DNA from: M55B167 sp964406095
GTDB taxonomy: Bacteria > Verrucomicrobiota > Kiritimatiellia > RFP12 > UBA1067
Reading direction: 5' to 3'
Length of the DNA: 64,000 bases
Assembly: GCA_964406095.1 (NCBI GenBank)
Contig: CAYOQJ010000057.1
Span: forward strand, 1-64,000
Shown piece after piece: positions 16,681-26,607 of this stretch. Position numbers and translations under genes: made by a program. The notes under the pieces were generated by a model that was given only the letters and a program-made list of their open reading frames with translations, was not told where the DNA came from and searched no databases. Position 1 is the stretch's first letter. Each line of letters starts with the position of its first letter.

Positions 16681-18106
16681 AAGACGTGATTTTTTGAAGA
16701 TGGTGGGCGGTGGCCTTTGTTGCGTTGCAGGTGGGTGTCTGCTGAATTCCAGTGCTCGTAGTGTGGCTCAACCGAATATCGTTCTTTGCATGGCGGATGA
16801 TCAGGGCTGGGGTGATATGGCCTACAATGGACACCCCGTAATTAAGACTCCGAATTTTGATGCGATGGCGGAATCAGGCCTACGTTTTGATCGCTTTTAC
16901 GCCGCTGCGCCGGTTTGCTCGCCCACACGCGGCAGCGTCATGACCGGACGCCATCCTAACCGCTTCGGATGTTTTTCATGGGGTCACACACTGCGTCCTC
17001 AGGAGGTTACCTTGGCGGAAGCTTTGCAAGAAGCGGGTTATGTGACCGGACATTTCGGTAAGTGGCACTTAGGATCGGTACGTGTGGGTAGTCCGGTCAA
17101 TCCGGGAGCCAGCGGTTTCGATGAGTGGTGCTCCGCTCCCAATTTCTTCGACAATGATCCGTTGTTCAGTCGCGAAGGTAAGGCTGTACGGGTTGAAGGG
17201 GAGAGTTCAATGGTCACGGTTGATGCCGCACTTGATTTTGTCGAACGGCATTCAAAATCGGAACAACCCTTTTTGGCGGTGGTCTGGTTTGGATCACCGC
17301 ACGCACCGCACCGTGCCGACCCAGAGTTCGGTTCGCTTTACGAGTCGGAGAAACGCAAGGATTTCTATGGAGAGATCACCGGTATGGATGCTGCTTTTGG
17401 GAAACTGCGTAATGGCCTGCGGCGCTTGAACATACAGGATAATACGATTCTCTGGTATTGTAGCGACAACGGGGGACTCATGAAAGAGAGTACTGGCGGC
17501 CGCGCCAGAAAGGGTTCGATCTATGAGGGCGGTCTGAGAGTGCCGAGTATTCTGGAGTGGCCGGCACGGCTGAAAAAAGCAAGAAACACCGCCATGCCAT
17601 GCAATACCGCCGACATCTATCCGACCCTGCTGGAGATCACGGAGGTTGACATCAAAGATCAACCGCAGCTGGATGGCGTCAGTCTGCTGCCCCTGATTGA
17701 GGGAACCCTTGACAGACGTCCGGGAGGCATGGGTTTCTGGCAGTATCCTGAGAGAGGCATCTCAACACCCAGTGAGAAGTGGATGCAGGAACTGGCGGAA
17801 GCGCAGAACAGCGGGATCGAGCTGAATGAACCGGAGCGTTTGCGACTCGACGCGGGCGACCTTTCAAAACAGTATGATGTCAACAATATTTCCGGTCACG
17901 CTGCCTGGCTCAAGTGGCCCTGGAAACTGCATCGAATCGAAAAAAAAGCGGGTGCTGTTACGCTGGAATTTTACAATCTTGCGGAAGATTCCCGTGAAAG
18001 TGAGAACCTCGCACAGAGTCAGAGTGAACGCAGTCAACGGATGCTGAAAGAGCTGGAAAAGTGGCAGAGATCGGTTCTGCACAGCCTGAATGGCGCGGAT
18101 TACTGA
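16673..18106 (+). CDS. Tat-exported type I sulfatase
   Basis: 477 aa. The N-terminus KRRDFLKM is a twin-arginine signal, and AGGC (19-22) could serve as a lipobox, so it may be a periplasmic lipoprotein. MADDQGWGDM gives the metal aspartates, the sequon CSPTR is at 82-86, GKWHLGS gives the metal-site Lys/His, and YCSDNGG the late metal Asp/Asn. All catalytic parts are present. Length is typical of S1 family sulfatases acting on algal or host glycans; the sulfate position cannot be assigned. The Tat signal suggests folding before export, which would let a cytosolic maturase act first. A hairpin terminator lies about 135 bp downstream. Confidence 0.87.
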   Translation: MNKRRDFLKMVGGGLCCVAGGCLLNSSARSVAQPNIVLCMADDQGWGDMAYNGHPVIKTPNFDAMAESGLRFDRFYAAAPVCSPTRGSVMTGRHPNRFGCFSWGHTLRPQEVTLAEALQEAGYVTGHFGKWHLGSVRVGSPVNPGASGFDEWCSAPNFFDNDPLFSREGKAVRVEGESSMVTVDAALDFVERHSKSEQPFLAVVWFGSPHAPHRADPEFGSLYESEKRKDFYGEITGMDAAFGKLRNGLRRLNIQDNTILWYCSDNGGLMKESTGGRARKGSIYEGGLRVPSILEWPARLKKARNTAMPCNTADIYPTLLEITEVDIKDQPQLDGVSLLPLIEGTLDRRPGGMGFWQYPERGISTPSEKWMQELAEAQNSGIELNEPERLRLDAGDLSKQYDVNNISGHAAWLKWPWKLHRIEKKAGAVTLEFYNLAEDSRESENLAQSQSERSQRMLKELEKWQRSVLHSLNGADY

Positions 18107-18241
18107 GATTTTGAATTTTTTAGTTGATTCCAGTCACGGTTTATGCAACCATCTATGTGGTTGATTTGACCATTGAATCGACATGTGACTTAAGTGTCAA
18201 GCTGGAGGGCGAAAAAAGAATCTCATCATCATCAGTCACTT

Positions 18242-18278
18242 AAAGAGTCGCGGTGTCATTCAGAGCCGCGGCTCTTTT
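18242..18278 (+). terminator. Rho-independent terminator
   Basis: The arms AAAGAGTCGCGG (18242-18253) and CCGCGGCTCTTT (18266-18277) pair over 12 bp with one U-G wobble, around a 12-base loop, and end in TTTT. It separates the sulfatase at 16673 from the next one and shows that the next gene starts downstream of it. Confidence 0.75.
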
Positions 18279-18336
18279 GTGTGAAGAAACACTTATCTGT
18301 CAGTGTGACAATTGTTTAACGTCTGTGAGGTTTAGG

Positions 18337-19743
18337 GTGCGGTTTAAATCTTTGATTTTTCTTGGTGGATTGTTTGTATGTGCGATGTGTGGTTCAGCTT
18401 TGAGTGCTGAGCGGCCGAATATCCTGTTTTTTATCACCGATGATGAGAGCTGGCTGGAACGCAGTGCCTATGGCTGGTCCACATTGCCGACGCCGCACTT
18501 TGATCGTGTGGCGCGTGACGGGGTTCTTTTCACGCAGGCCTATACATCGGCGCCCTCTTGCGCGCCCTCTCGGGCTGCAACGCTGACCGGACGCAATTTC
18601 TGGGAGTTGGATCAAGGGGCCTTCATTCAGGCCTGGGTGCCGGATAAATTCCCGGTCTTTCCCGATTTGCTTGCGCGGGCCGGTTACCATATCGGTCATA
18701 CCGGTAAGGGATGGGGGCCGGGCGTTAGTCCGGAGGGAGCGCACAAATCACCTTCTGGACCGAGTTACAACAAAATTACAATTCCCAAAGAGCGGCGTAT
18801 AAAACACATGTCGCCGATTGATTATGCCGCTAACTTCAAAGCATTCCTGGAAGTACGTGGAGAGGATCAGCCCTTTTATTTCTGGGTCGGCACACAGGAA
18901 CCGCATGGTCCCTACGATCAGGAGAACTACAAGCGTCTCGAGCGAGAGTTCGGTTTCAAACTTGAGGATATCTCGATGCCGGCATTTATGGAGGATACAC
19001 CGCAGACCCGCCGCGCACGCGCCAACTTCCTGTATGAAATCTGTTACGCTGATGCCCAGCTTGGCCGAATTCTCGCAACTCTGGCTGAAAGTGGTGAACT
19101 GGACAACACCCTGGTCTTTGTAACTTCGGATAACGGTACGGCCATCGGGAATTTTGCCAAGGCCTCGCCGTATGAGTGGAGCTGTCATGAACCGCTGGCG
19201 GTGATGTGGCCGCAACGGGTGCCCGGAGGACGCACTGTGACCGATTTTGTTTCTTTCCGTGATTTCGCACCAACAATACTCACCGCCGCCGGAGTTGATC
19301 TGCCTGAGAGTATGTCCGGTGCCTCTTTGCTGCCGCTGCTCTGTTCCGGGAAGAGCGGACGAATCGAAGCGGATCGGAACTTTATTGTGCATGGGCTTGA
19401 GTGGCATGGCGAATTTGATCCTGCCAGTCGTTCCCACCGCACTTATCGAAATGATCGCTACGCCTACATCGTGCGCTATTCCAACAAGCTGCCTGCTGAA
19501 AACGGGATAGCCGCCAATGCCGAGATAAGCTCCGAAGAACTTTATGATATACAGCAGGACCCCTGGCAGCGTGAAAATTTAATCGGCAATCCTGAGTACG
19601 CGGCGATTTTGAAAGAGCTGAAATCCGAGTTGAAAAAGTATGCTCTGAAAACCGGTGACCCCAGATTTAACGGCAGAATGAAGGTTTTTCGGGAGACCCG
19701 CGCTTTTGTTCAGGAGCGTAAACGCGGAGGCTATAAACGCTAG
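18337..19743 (+). CDS. Secreted type I sulfatase
   Basis: 468 aa from GTG 18337. This start has GAGG 6 bases upstream and opens a signal peptide (MRFKSLIFLGGLFVCAMC, cleavage near residue 24). The earlier in-frame GTG at 18253 lies inside the terminator stem and is rejected. ITDDES carries the metal aspartates, the sequon CAPSR is at 75-79, and TSDNGT is the late metal site. GHTGKGWGPG occupies the usual GKWH position, with Gly-Trp instead of Trp-His; this variant occurs in arylsulfatases of the heparan N-sulfatase-like group. An EPHGPY segment also fits that group. Substrate unknown. The next sulfatase starts 59 bp after the stop, so the two are probably co-transcribed. Confidence 0.85.
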   Translation: MRFKSLIFLGGLFVCAMCGSALSAERPNILFFITDDESWLERSAYGWSTLPTPHFDRVARDGVLFTQAYTSAPSCAPSRAATLTGRNFWELDQGAFIQAWVPDKFPVFPDLLARAGYHIGHTGKGWGPGVSPEGAHKSPSGPSYNKITIPKERRIKHMSPIDYAANFKAFLEVRGEDQPFYFWVGTQEPHGPYDQENYKRLEREFGFKLEDISMPAFMEDTPQTRRARANFLYEICYADAQLGRILATLAESGELDNTLVFVTSDNGTAIGNFAKASPYEWSCHEPLAVMWPQRVPGGRTVTDFVSFRDFAPTILTAAGVDLPESMSGASLLPLLCSGKSGRIEADRNFIVHGLEWHGEFDPASRSHRTYRNDRYAYIVRYSNKLPAENGIAANAEISSEELYDIQQDPWQRENLIGNPEYAAILKELKSELKKYALKTGDPRFNGRMKVFRETRAFVQERKRGGYKR

Positions 19744-19802
19744 CATCCATTCTGCCGACATTTTGTTTATTAAAATTAAGTCTTTGCGTGAAGGAGAGTA
19801 AG

Positions 19803-21692
19803 ATGCGTGGATTATTGATTTTTGTGACGGTGCTTGTTTTATTTAGCACCATGCTGGAAGCGCGGCAGGATCGTCCGAACATTGTCTGGCTGACAACCGA
19901 AGACAACTCGGCCTGCTGGTATCAGCTCTATAATCCTGAACAGGGTGCATCTATGCCCGTTATCGAGCGTCTGGCACGTGATGGTATTGTGTTCAACAAC
20001 GCCTACTCATGCGGTGCGGTTTGTTCAGTGGCCCGCAGCACGATTATATCGGGCTGCTATGTGCCGCGTCTGGGTGCTCATTGGCACCGCCGCCAGGTGG
20101 CGGTGCGGATGCCGGAAAATCTCCACATGTTTCCCTATTATCTGCGTCAGGCCGGATACTACACCGCAAACAACCGCAAAGAGGATTATAATTTCGACTC
20201 CGCCGACAAAGCCGGGGTCTGGGATGAATCCTCCGGCAGGGCTTCATATCGCAAGCGCAAAGCGGGACAGCCCTTTTTCTATGTTCAGAATTTTATGGAG
20301 ACTCATGAGAGCAAGCTGTTCGCGGCTCTACCGAAAGGGGTTGCGCGCACTGTTGATCCTGAGCAGATTAAACTCTTTCCCTATCACCCCGACACACCCC
20401 TTTTCCGTGATAAATACGCCCAGTATCTCACCCTGCACAGCTATGTAGACCGTTTGATCGGCCGGGTTGTTGAGCAGTTGGAGGAGGATGGTCTGCTGAA
20501 TGACACCTTTATCTTTCATTATGGCGATCATGGTGGTGTTCTGCCCGGCGGCAAGAGTTACGCCCGCAATGATGGACTGCAGGTGGCGATGGTGGTGTAT
20601 GTGCCTGAGAACTGGCGACATCTGGCACCGGTGAAGCGTGGGTCGCGCGTGGATGGTATCGTTGAGTTTGTTGATCTCTCTGCCACGGTGCTACAGCTGG
20701 CCGGTGTTGCTATACCTCCTGAAATGGATGGCAGACCCTTTATGGGAGCTGGAGTTACACTTGATGATCTCAACCGGCGTGACACCGCTTTCGGCCATGC
20801 CGACCGTTTTGACGAGAAGTATGATATGGTGCGCTTTCTGCGTAAGGGAAAATATACCTACTGGCGTAGCTACCAGCCATTCAACTTCGATGGCCTGTAC
20901 AATTTTTACCGTTATAAACAACCGGCGTTTCGTGAGTGGCGTGATTTGGCTTTGAATGGCACACTCAATGACGCTCAGAGTGCTTTTTATCGGGCGCGTC
21001 TTCCCGAATCGCTTTTTGATATTGAAAAGGATCCGCATGAGATCAACAACCTCGTTGCTGATCCGGCTTATCATGAAATTTTGATGGATATGCGTGAGTC
21101 AATGCGCGAACGTGTCAAGTCGTTGCCTGATCTGGGATTCTATGCCGAGCCGGAGTTTCTGCGACAGAGCGACGGCAATGGAAAATCTTTTGGAGAAAGA
21201 CATAAAGAGCAGATTGGCACTCTGGTCGATATAGCTGATTTGCAGTTGCATCCCTTTCCTGAAGCAAGTTCCAGGATCGCTCAGAGTCTTGGTTCGCCGA
21301 ACGCGATGGAGCGTTACTGGGCCCTGATAGTCTGTTCGGCTTTCGGCAAACAGGCTGCTTGTTTTTACGATCAGGCGCGGGATTTGGCGCAATCCGATCC
21401 CAGCCGCCTTGTGCGTTGCCGTGCTGCGGAGTTCCTCGGTTTGACCGGTGTGTCTGATCCTATGCCGTTTCTTTTCGATGTGCTTGATCAGACAACCGAT
21501 CCGATCGAGGCCAACTTGATCCTCAATACCGTTGTGTTGCTACGTGACGCTTCAGGCTGGACGGTGAATCCGGATAAAGTCAGAGCTTCCCGCTGGGCGA
21601 AACTGGGTGGACTTGTCAAGCACCGGGTCGATTATCTCACGGGCGGCGACGGTGATCCTTCGACTTCCCGTAATAAAACTAAGAAAAAGTAG
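19803..21692 (+). CDS. Secreted sulfatase-family protein with CSVAR sequon and helical tail
   Basis: 629 aa from ATG 19803, with GGAG 7 bases upstream and a signal peptide to about residue 20. The fold is clear: NIVWLTTEDNS, AYSCGAVCSVARS and HYGDHGG. The maturation motif is Cys74-Ser-Val-Ala-Arg78, lacking the Pro/Ala normally at the third position of CxPxR, so formylglycine conversion is not assured. TTED replaces the usual DD. The GKWH position reads NRKEDYN. Residues about 480-610 look like HEAT-type helical repeats. This composition matches a known sub-branch of sulfatases in PVC bacteria, heparan N-sulfatase-like. The stop overlaps the start of the next sulfatase by one base (TAGTG), implying translational coupling. 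Confidence 0.8.
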   Translation: MRGLLIFVTVLVLFSTMLEARQDRPNIVWLTTEDNSACWYQLYNPEQGASMPVIERLARDGIVFNNAYSCGAVCSVARSTIISGCYVPRLGAHWHRRQVAVRMPENLHMFPYYLRQAGYYTANNRKEDYNFDSADKAGVWDESSGRASYRKRKAGQPFFYVQNFMETHESKLFAALPKGVARTVDPEQIKLFPYHPDTPLFRDKYAQYLTLHSYVDRLIGRVVEQLEEDGLLNDTFIFHYGDHGGVLPGGKSYARNDGLQVAMVVYVPENWRHLAPVKRGSRVDGIVEFVDLSATVLQLAGVAIPPEMDGRPFMGAGVTLDDLNRRDTAFGHADRFDEKYDMVRFLRKGKYTYWRSYQPFNFDGLYNFYRYKQPAFREWRDLALNGTLNDAQSAFYRARLPESLFDIEKDPHEINNLVADPAYHEILMDMRESMRERVKSLPDLGFYAEPEFLRQSDGNGKSFGERHKEQIGTLVDIADLQLHPFPEASSRIAQSLGSPNAMERYWALIVCSAFGKQAACFYDQARDLAQSDPSRLVRCRAAEFLGLTGVSDPMPFLFDVLDQTTDPIEANLILNTVVLLRDASGWTVNPDKVRASRWAKLGGLVKHRVDYLTGGDGDPSTSRNKTKKK

Positions 21693-24600
21693 TGAAACGT
21701 TATTTTTATCTGTTCTGCGGTATCTTTTTCGCACTTTTAAGACTCCCTGCCGATCCAGTTCCGCGTCCGAACATGATTTTCATCCTGATGGATGATTTCG
21801 GTTACAATGATCTTGGTGTGCAGAGCTATCCCGATCCGACAAACTGCTATCCCGATGCCGGACCATCCCCCAAACTGGATATTGCAACGATCGATCCCGA
21901 TATACCATCACCAAATCAGGCCCGTCTGCTCACACCGGTGTTGGATCAAATGGCTGCGTCGGGTTTGCGTTTAACCTCATTCCACTCATCAAGCAGTTGC
22001 TCGCCTTCACGGGCCAGTCTGATGACCGGTCGCTATGACCGCCGTGTAAGCATCAACTCGGTTTTCTTTCCCGATAACTCCACCGGACTGAACACGCAGG
22101 AGGTCACCCTGCCTGAGTTGCTGCGCGAGTGCGGTTATAACACTGCGATGGTTGGCAAGTGGCATCTGGGGTACTGCGTCACAGCTGCCAATCCGATGCA
22201 GTACCTGCCGTGTCGACACGGGTTTCAGGAATTTTTCGGGGTGCCGCATAGCAATGATATGTCGGATTTTGCACTCATCGAGAACGAAAGAATCATCGAT
22301 CCTGATTTCCGCAGCTCCGGCAAACAGACCCAGCTTATCTGGCGCTACACCGAGTGGGCCTTGGAATATATTCAACGTAAAACAGCCTCCCGAACCCCCT
22401 TTTTTCTCTATCTTGCCAATTCAATGCCGCACATCCCGACATATCCATCAGACCGTGAGTTTCTCAATGCTGACGGTACCGAGTGGCCTAAGTTTCAAGG
22501 CAGTAGCGGCGTAAACTGGTACTACGATGTGATTAAAGAGGTTGATCACAGCGTCGGACGCATTCTTGCAAAACTTGCCGATCTTGATATTGAGAATAAC
22601 ACGATTGTCATCTTCACCTCCGATAATGGACCATGGGTGCGTTTCAGCAATATAAATTGTGAGCAGAACTCGGTTGGCTGTGCCTATCCGCTACGCAACA
22701 GCAAGGGCACTACTTGGGAGGGGGGCTGCCGTGTGCCGTTCCTTGTCAGATGGCCCGGTCATATCCCGTCTAATCGCGTTTCCGACGAGATTACTGGGTT
22801 GGTTGATATTCTGCCGACTTTAGTGGGGCTGGCGGGGGGCTCAGCGCCCGACGATCGTGTGATCGACGGTATTGATCTTTGGCCGCTGTGGTTCGATGAG
22901 CCGGGGTGGGTTTCGCCGCGCTCATCCTACGCACTTTTCAGTGGCAGCGGATTGGACGCGGTGATGAAAGGTGACTGGAAACTGCGTTATGGCAGACTCT
23001 ACAATTTGATTGATGATATCCAGGAGCAAGTCGATTTGGCCGCCACTCATCCGGTTGTGCTGGCAGATCTGCTGGCGGAGAAAACTGCGGTTGAGAACTC
23101 AATCGCCGCCGACCGACAGGCCAGGGGAGTGTTTACCCCCTTCGAAGTGACGTTAAGCTCTGATGAAATCCACGTTGATGAAGGTGGCACAGGTGAAATC
23201 GGTGTGGCTCTTTCGCATGATCCCGGTATGGAGGTAACGGTGAATGTGGCATGGTTTTCCGGTGACCGTGATCTGTCAGTACTCAGTGGTGATACTCTTT
23301 TGTTCGACAGCAACAACTGGTCGGTTACGCAAGATGTCATCTTCGCTGCAACGGTTGATCCGGATAGTGAGTGCGGCGGAGCCGTATTTCGGCTGGGCTC
23401 ATCGCAGATTGATGCGGTGCGTGAGCTCTTTGTATTTGAAATGGATGCCGATGTTTTGCCGGAGCTGAACGCGCATCTGATCTGGCCCGCTGCCACCGAA
23501 TTCACGCTGGATGAGGTTGATTTGAAGATTACGGCACAGGCTGCTACCACTATGGGCGTGCAAAGCAATTTGGCAGATGCAGTTTGCCGGTGGCTGTGTG
23601 TATCCGGAGCGGATGAGGTGCGGTTTACCGCTGACAAAGCCAAAGAAACCGGTATAGAGTTTTTAAGTGCTGGTACATACCATCTACGTTTTAGAGCCGA
23701 GCATCCCGCTGCAGCGGATTACGGTGTTACTGAATTCAGTGTTCATGTGGCTCCTGTCGTGACACCCGCGTCGCTGCTACGTTTTTCACCGCTACTGGCT
23801 TATGACGCCGCGCTGTTCTCAGGTGATGAGCACCTGTGGTGTAACATTATGCCTGCCGCAGGTTATGACTGGCTTCTGGCCGCTGACGTCGCTTTATCCG
23901 TGAGTGATCCGGCATCGGACAGTGATGTGATTGACGCGGCTTTCAGTTTTGATGGCGGATATCTGCCGACGGGAGGTGTCGCCCTGCATCTGGACGCTTA
24001 CAGCACCGCCAACGCATCAATTGAATTATGGTTTAGACCTGCTGCTTTTCCGGTTGCAACGCATCAGGTGATCTGGGAGAGCGGGGGGGATATCGGCACC
24101 AGTTTTACAATCAGCAGCAATACACTGTTTTTCGCGGTTGATGATGGTTCGGCAAATGCTCCCGAAGGTGATGTGGCTCAGGCTGTACTCAAACCATCAA
24201 CGAATCACAATGGCTTTATTCACTGCGTGGGCGTAATCGATCTGAGCGCGGATCAGATCAAGCTGTATGTGGATAGAGAGTTAAGCGACACCCGTCCCGT
24301 TCCATTGGTCGATGACTGGTGCGGCGGTAGCTTCTCGGGATTGGCGACGATTGCCGACAGTGCCGGTTCCGAGAGTTCCAACCATGGCCACCTGGGCGGC
24401 AATGATCTGCTGCCAGCGGGATGCTCGCCCTTTGCCGGTCAGATCGCAATTCTGAGGTTGTATGATCAGGCACTCAGTTCAGAAGAGATAGAGCAACTGC
24501 TGACACCGGCTCAGCCGCCGGTTCTCAACCGCGCTCCCAGAATCACCGCCGGAAGTGATCGGAGTGTGTCATATACCGAGAAGGTGACTCTGGCGGGTGC

Positions 24601-25204
24601 GGTTACGGATGAAACTCTGCCACAGGGTTCCGATTTGAATCTTCTCTGGCGTCAGATCAGCGGTCCGGGAGCGACCCTGTTTTCAGATGCATCCGCTACC
24701 AATTCAATCTGTTCCTGTACACTGCCCGGAGTTTATGCACTGCGGCTGGAGGCAGATGATTCAGAGGTGAAGGTTTATGATGAGTTTGAACTTACTGTAG
24801 CACCTTTCAGCTATGCTGAATGGGTGCGGGAATATGATATTCCGGCAGACGAAGATGGTACCGAGCAGAACCCCGACGGCGATCAGCTACTCAATATCTG
24901 GGAGTGGGCACTGGGATTTGATCCGCTGACAGCCGATAACGCCACGGGAGTCGGTAACCGAGCAGTCGCTTGGACGGCTGATGGAAAATTCGATTTCACC
25001 TTCAGTTTCGAGCTGCCGCGTAATCGTGCACCATTGGTGCGACTGCAGGGCAGCAGCGATCTGCAGCACTGGAACCTGCTCCCTGAGATAGTGCCGCAGG
25101 TGACGATCCTGAATGCCTTTACAGCCCGTCACATCTTGACACTGGAAAAAGATGTCGAGATCGAACCGCGCTACTTTGTACGTCCGACAGTAGAAGAGAG
25201 ATAA
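21692..25204 (+). CDS. Giant multidomain sulfatase
   Basis: 1170 aa from GTG 21692. A signal peptide (about 1-22) leads to the sulfatase domain (25-490): ILMDDFGYND, the sequon CSPSR at 103-107, GKWHLGY and TSDNGPW are all present. Residues about 490-590 resemble a CalX-beta-like or Ig-like strand domain, about 590-690 another Ig-like domain, about 750-940 a LamG/concanavalin domain, and 950-1035 a PKD/Ig-like domain. From about 1040 the protein has EDGTEQNPDGDQLLNIWEW, a calcium-binding-type linker typical of PVC extracellular proteins, then a final strand-rich domain. Most sulfatases are 450-650 aa, so this is about twice the usual length. It is likely secreted or surface-attached and substrate-binding. 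Confidence 0.85.
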   Translation: MKRYFYLFCGIFFALLRLPADPVPRPNMIFILMDDFGYNDLGVQSYPDPTNCYPDAGPSPKLDIATIDPDIPSPNQARLLTPVLDQMAASGLRLTSFHSSSSCSPSRASLMTGRYDRRVSINSVFFPDNSTGLNTQEVTLPELLRECGYNTAMVGKWHLGYCVTAANPMQYLPCRHGFQEFFGVPHSNDMSDFALIENERIIDPDFRSSGKQTQLIWRYTEWALEYIQRKTASRTPFFLYLANSMPHIPTYPSDREFLNADGTEWPKFQGSSGVNWYYDVIKEVDHSVGRILAKLADLDIENNTIVIFTSDNGPWVRFSNINCEQNSVGCAYPLRNSKGTTWEGGCRVPFLVRWPGHIPSNRVSDEITGLVDILPTLVGLAGGSAPDDRVIDGIDLWPLWFDEPGWVSPRSSYALFSGSGLDAVMKGDWKLRYGRLYNLIDDIQEQVDLAATHPVVLADLLAEKTAVENSIAADRQARGVFTPFEVTLSSDEIHVDEGGTGEIGVALSHDPGMEVTVNVAWFSGDRDLSVLSGDTLLFDSNNWSVTQDVIFAATVDPDSECGGAVFRLGSSQIDAVRELFVFEMDADVLPELNAHLIWPAATEFTLDEVDLKITAQAATTMGVQSNLADAVCRWLCVSGADEVRFTADKAKETGIEFLSAGTYHLRFRAEHPAAADYGVTEFSVHVAPVVTPASLLRFSPLLAYDAALFSGDEHLWCNIMPAAGYDWLLAADVALSVSDPASDSDVIDAAFSFDGGYLPTGGVALHLDAYSTANASIELWFRPAAFPVATHQVIWESGGDIGTSFTISSNTLFFAVDDGSANAPEGDVAQAVLKPSTNHNGFIHCVGVIDLSADQIKLYVDRELSDTRPVPLVDDWCGGSFSGLATIADSAGSESSNHGHLGGNDLLPAGCSPFAGQIAILRLYDQALSSEEIEQLLTPAQPPVLNRAPRITAGSDRSVSYTEKVTLAGAVTDETLPQGSDLNLLWRQISGPGATLFSDASATNSICSCTLPGVYALRLEADDSEVKVYDEFELTVAPFSYAEWVREYDIPADEDGTEQNPDGDQLLNIWEWALGFDPLTADNATGVGNRAVAWTADGKFDFTFSFELPRNRAPLVRLQGSSDLQHWNLLPEIVPQVTILNAFTARHILTLEKDVEIEPRYFVRPTVEER

Positions 25205-25331
25205 GCTTAGAGGGGTGACGGATAGATAGCTCCTTCACCGAAGGGCAAAACAACTATGTTGGTTATTAGCAACATGTTGACGCTATGGCGATTTTTCTTT
25301 TGCGGGCATCTTTTCCTCCCAGTATTTCTCT

Positions 25332-25359
25332 TTGATTAAAAACATAAAAGAGGTACAAT
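25332..25359 (+). promoter_or_regulatory. Candidate sigma-70 promoter for ahbC-ahbD
   Basis: TTGATT (25332-25337) and TACAAT (25354-25359) are separated by 16 bases and lie about 67 bases before the ahbC start. The rest of the 221-bp gap (25205-25425) holds small hairpins, for example ATGTTG/CAACAT at 25256-25275, but no gene. Confidence 0.35.
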
Positions 25360-25425
25360 GCCGAACTCGTATTTAAGGGACGGTGCACTTAATAAAAATT
25401 TTGAAACTATTGAAAGAATAAAACA

Positions 25426-26607
25426 ATGATAGGGATATCTAAATTATACATGGGGCAGGTTGAAGTTTCTGATCCGTTGCGTTACGGTCGGCACTCCGGC
25501 AAGTTGCCAAGTCATCTTTTGCAGTTTTCAGCCGACAAAAAACCGGTGGTGGTCTGGAATGTAACCTCGGCCTGCAATTTAAATTGCACACACTGCTATG
25601 CCGCGACGGAGGGTGTTCAGGATGAACTCAGCACCGATGATGCCTTGGCTGTCATTGACGATCTGGCTGCTTTCGGTGTACCGGTGCTGCTGTTTTCAGG
25701 GGGTGAGCCGCTGGTGCGTCCGGATATTTTCACCCTTGCAGAACATGCGGCCAATCGTGGGCTGCGGGTGGTTTTTTCTACCAACGGAACTTTGATCGAT
25801 TCCGCAACGGCTCGCAGAATAAAGGAGGTCGGCGCATCCTATGCCGGCATCAGTATCGATGGTATGGAGGAGGTTCACGACCGGTTTCGAGCTTGTCCGG
25901 GAGCCTTTCAGAGGTCGTTAGAGGGAATCCGTTACTGTAGTGAGGTGGGAGTTAAAGTCGGTTTACGGGTTACCATGACGCATGACAATGTGGCTGAAAT
26001 TCCTGCTGTTTTTGATTTGATGGAGGCTGAAAATATTCCGCGCATCTGTTTTTATCATCTGGTTTACTGCGGACGCGGAGCTGAGATTGCCGGACACGAT
26101 CTGGATCATGATCTGCGACGCCGCACAATTGATCTGATTATTGACCGTACCCGGGAACTGCATGGAAAGGGGAGGCCGATTGAGGTATTGACTGTTGATA
26201 ATCATTGCGATGGACCATATCTCTACATGCGTATGCTGGCCGAGGGAAATCCGCGGGCGCAGGAGGTGATGGAGCTGCTCAAAATGAACGGCGGCAACAG
26301 CACCGGTCATGGATTAGCCTGCATCAGTTGGGATGGTACGGTCTATCCCGACCAGTTTTGGCGTAATAAACCGGTTGGTAATGTGCGTGAAAAAACCTTT
26401 AGTGAAATATGGGGTAATCCGGAACCCGATTCATTGTTGGGGCAGCTACGGAACAAAAAACAACATGTAACCGGCAAATGTGTTGACTGCCGCTTCCTGG
26501 ATGTCTGCGGAGGCAATTTCCGAGCCCGTGCCGAGGCGACCACCGGTGATATATGGGGGGTTGATCCTGCCTGCTACCTCACCGGTCAGGAGATTGCCGA
26601 ATCATGA
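25426..26607 (+). CDS. ahbC: 12,18-didecarboxysiroheme deacetylase (radical SAM)
   Basis: 393 aa. The opening MIGISKLYMGQVEVSDPLRY and the following KLPSHLLQFSADKKPVVVWN are characteristic of AhbC/NirJ proteins. The radical SAM cluster motif is CNLNCTHC (Cys50, 54, 57), and FSGGEPL is the SAM-binding GGE. A C-terminal cysteine set (CVDCRFLDVC plus DPAC) would bind an auxiliary Fe-S cluster. AhbC removes two acetate side chains from 12,18-didecarboxysiroheme to give Fe-coproporphyrin III, in the siroheme-dependent heme pathway. It overlaps ahbD by ATGA, so both are translated together. A sulfatase-maturase reading is unlikely despite the neighbours. The NirJ (heme d1) alternative is disfavoured by the absence of nir genes and the presence of AhbD. 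Confidence 0.87.
   Translation: MIGISKLYMGQVEVSDPLRYGRHSGKLPSHLLQFSADKKPVVVWNVTSACNLNCTHCYAATEGVQDELSTDDALAVIDDLAAFGVPVLLFSGGEPLVRPDIFTLAEHAANRGLRVVFSTNGTLIDSATARRIKEVGASYAGISIDGMEEVHDRFRACPGAFQRSLEGIRYCSEVGVKVGLRVTMTHDNVAEIPAVFDLMEAENIPRICFYHLVYCGRGAEIAGHDLDHDLRRRTIDLIIDRTRELHGKGRPIEVLTVDNHCDGPYLYMRMLAEGNPRAQEVMELLKMNGGNSTGHGLACISWDGTVYPDQFWRNKPVGNVREKTFSEIWGNPEPDSLLGQLRNKKQHVTGKCVDCRFLDVCGGNFRARAEATTGDIWGVDPACYLTGQEIAES

Noticed and set aside
18253..18336. Upstream GTG start for the 18337 sulfatase
   Set aside because: It lies within the terminator stem and adds a hydrophilic stretch ahead of the signal peptide.
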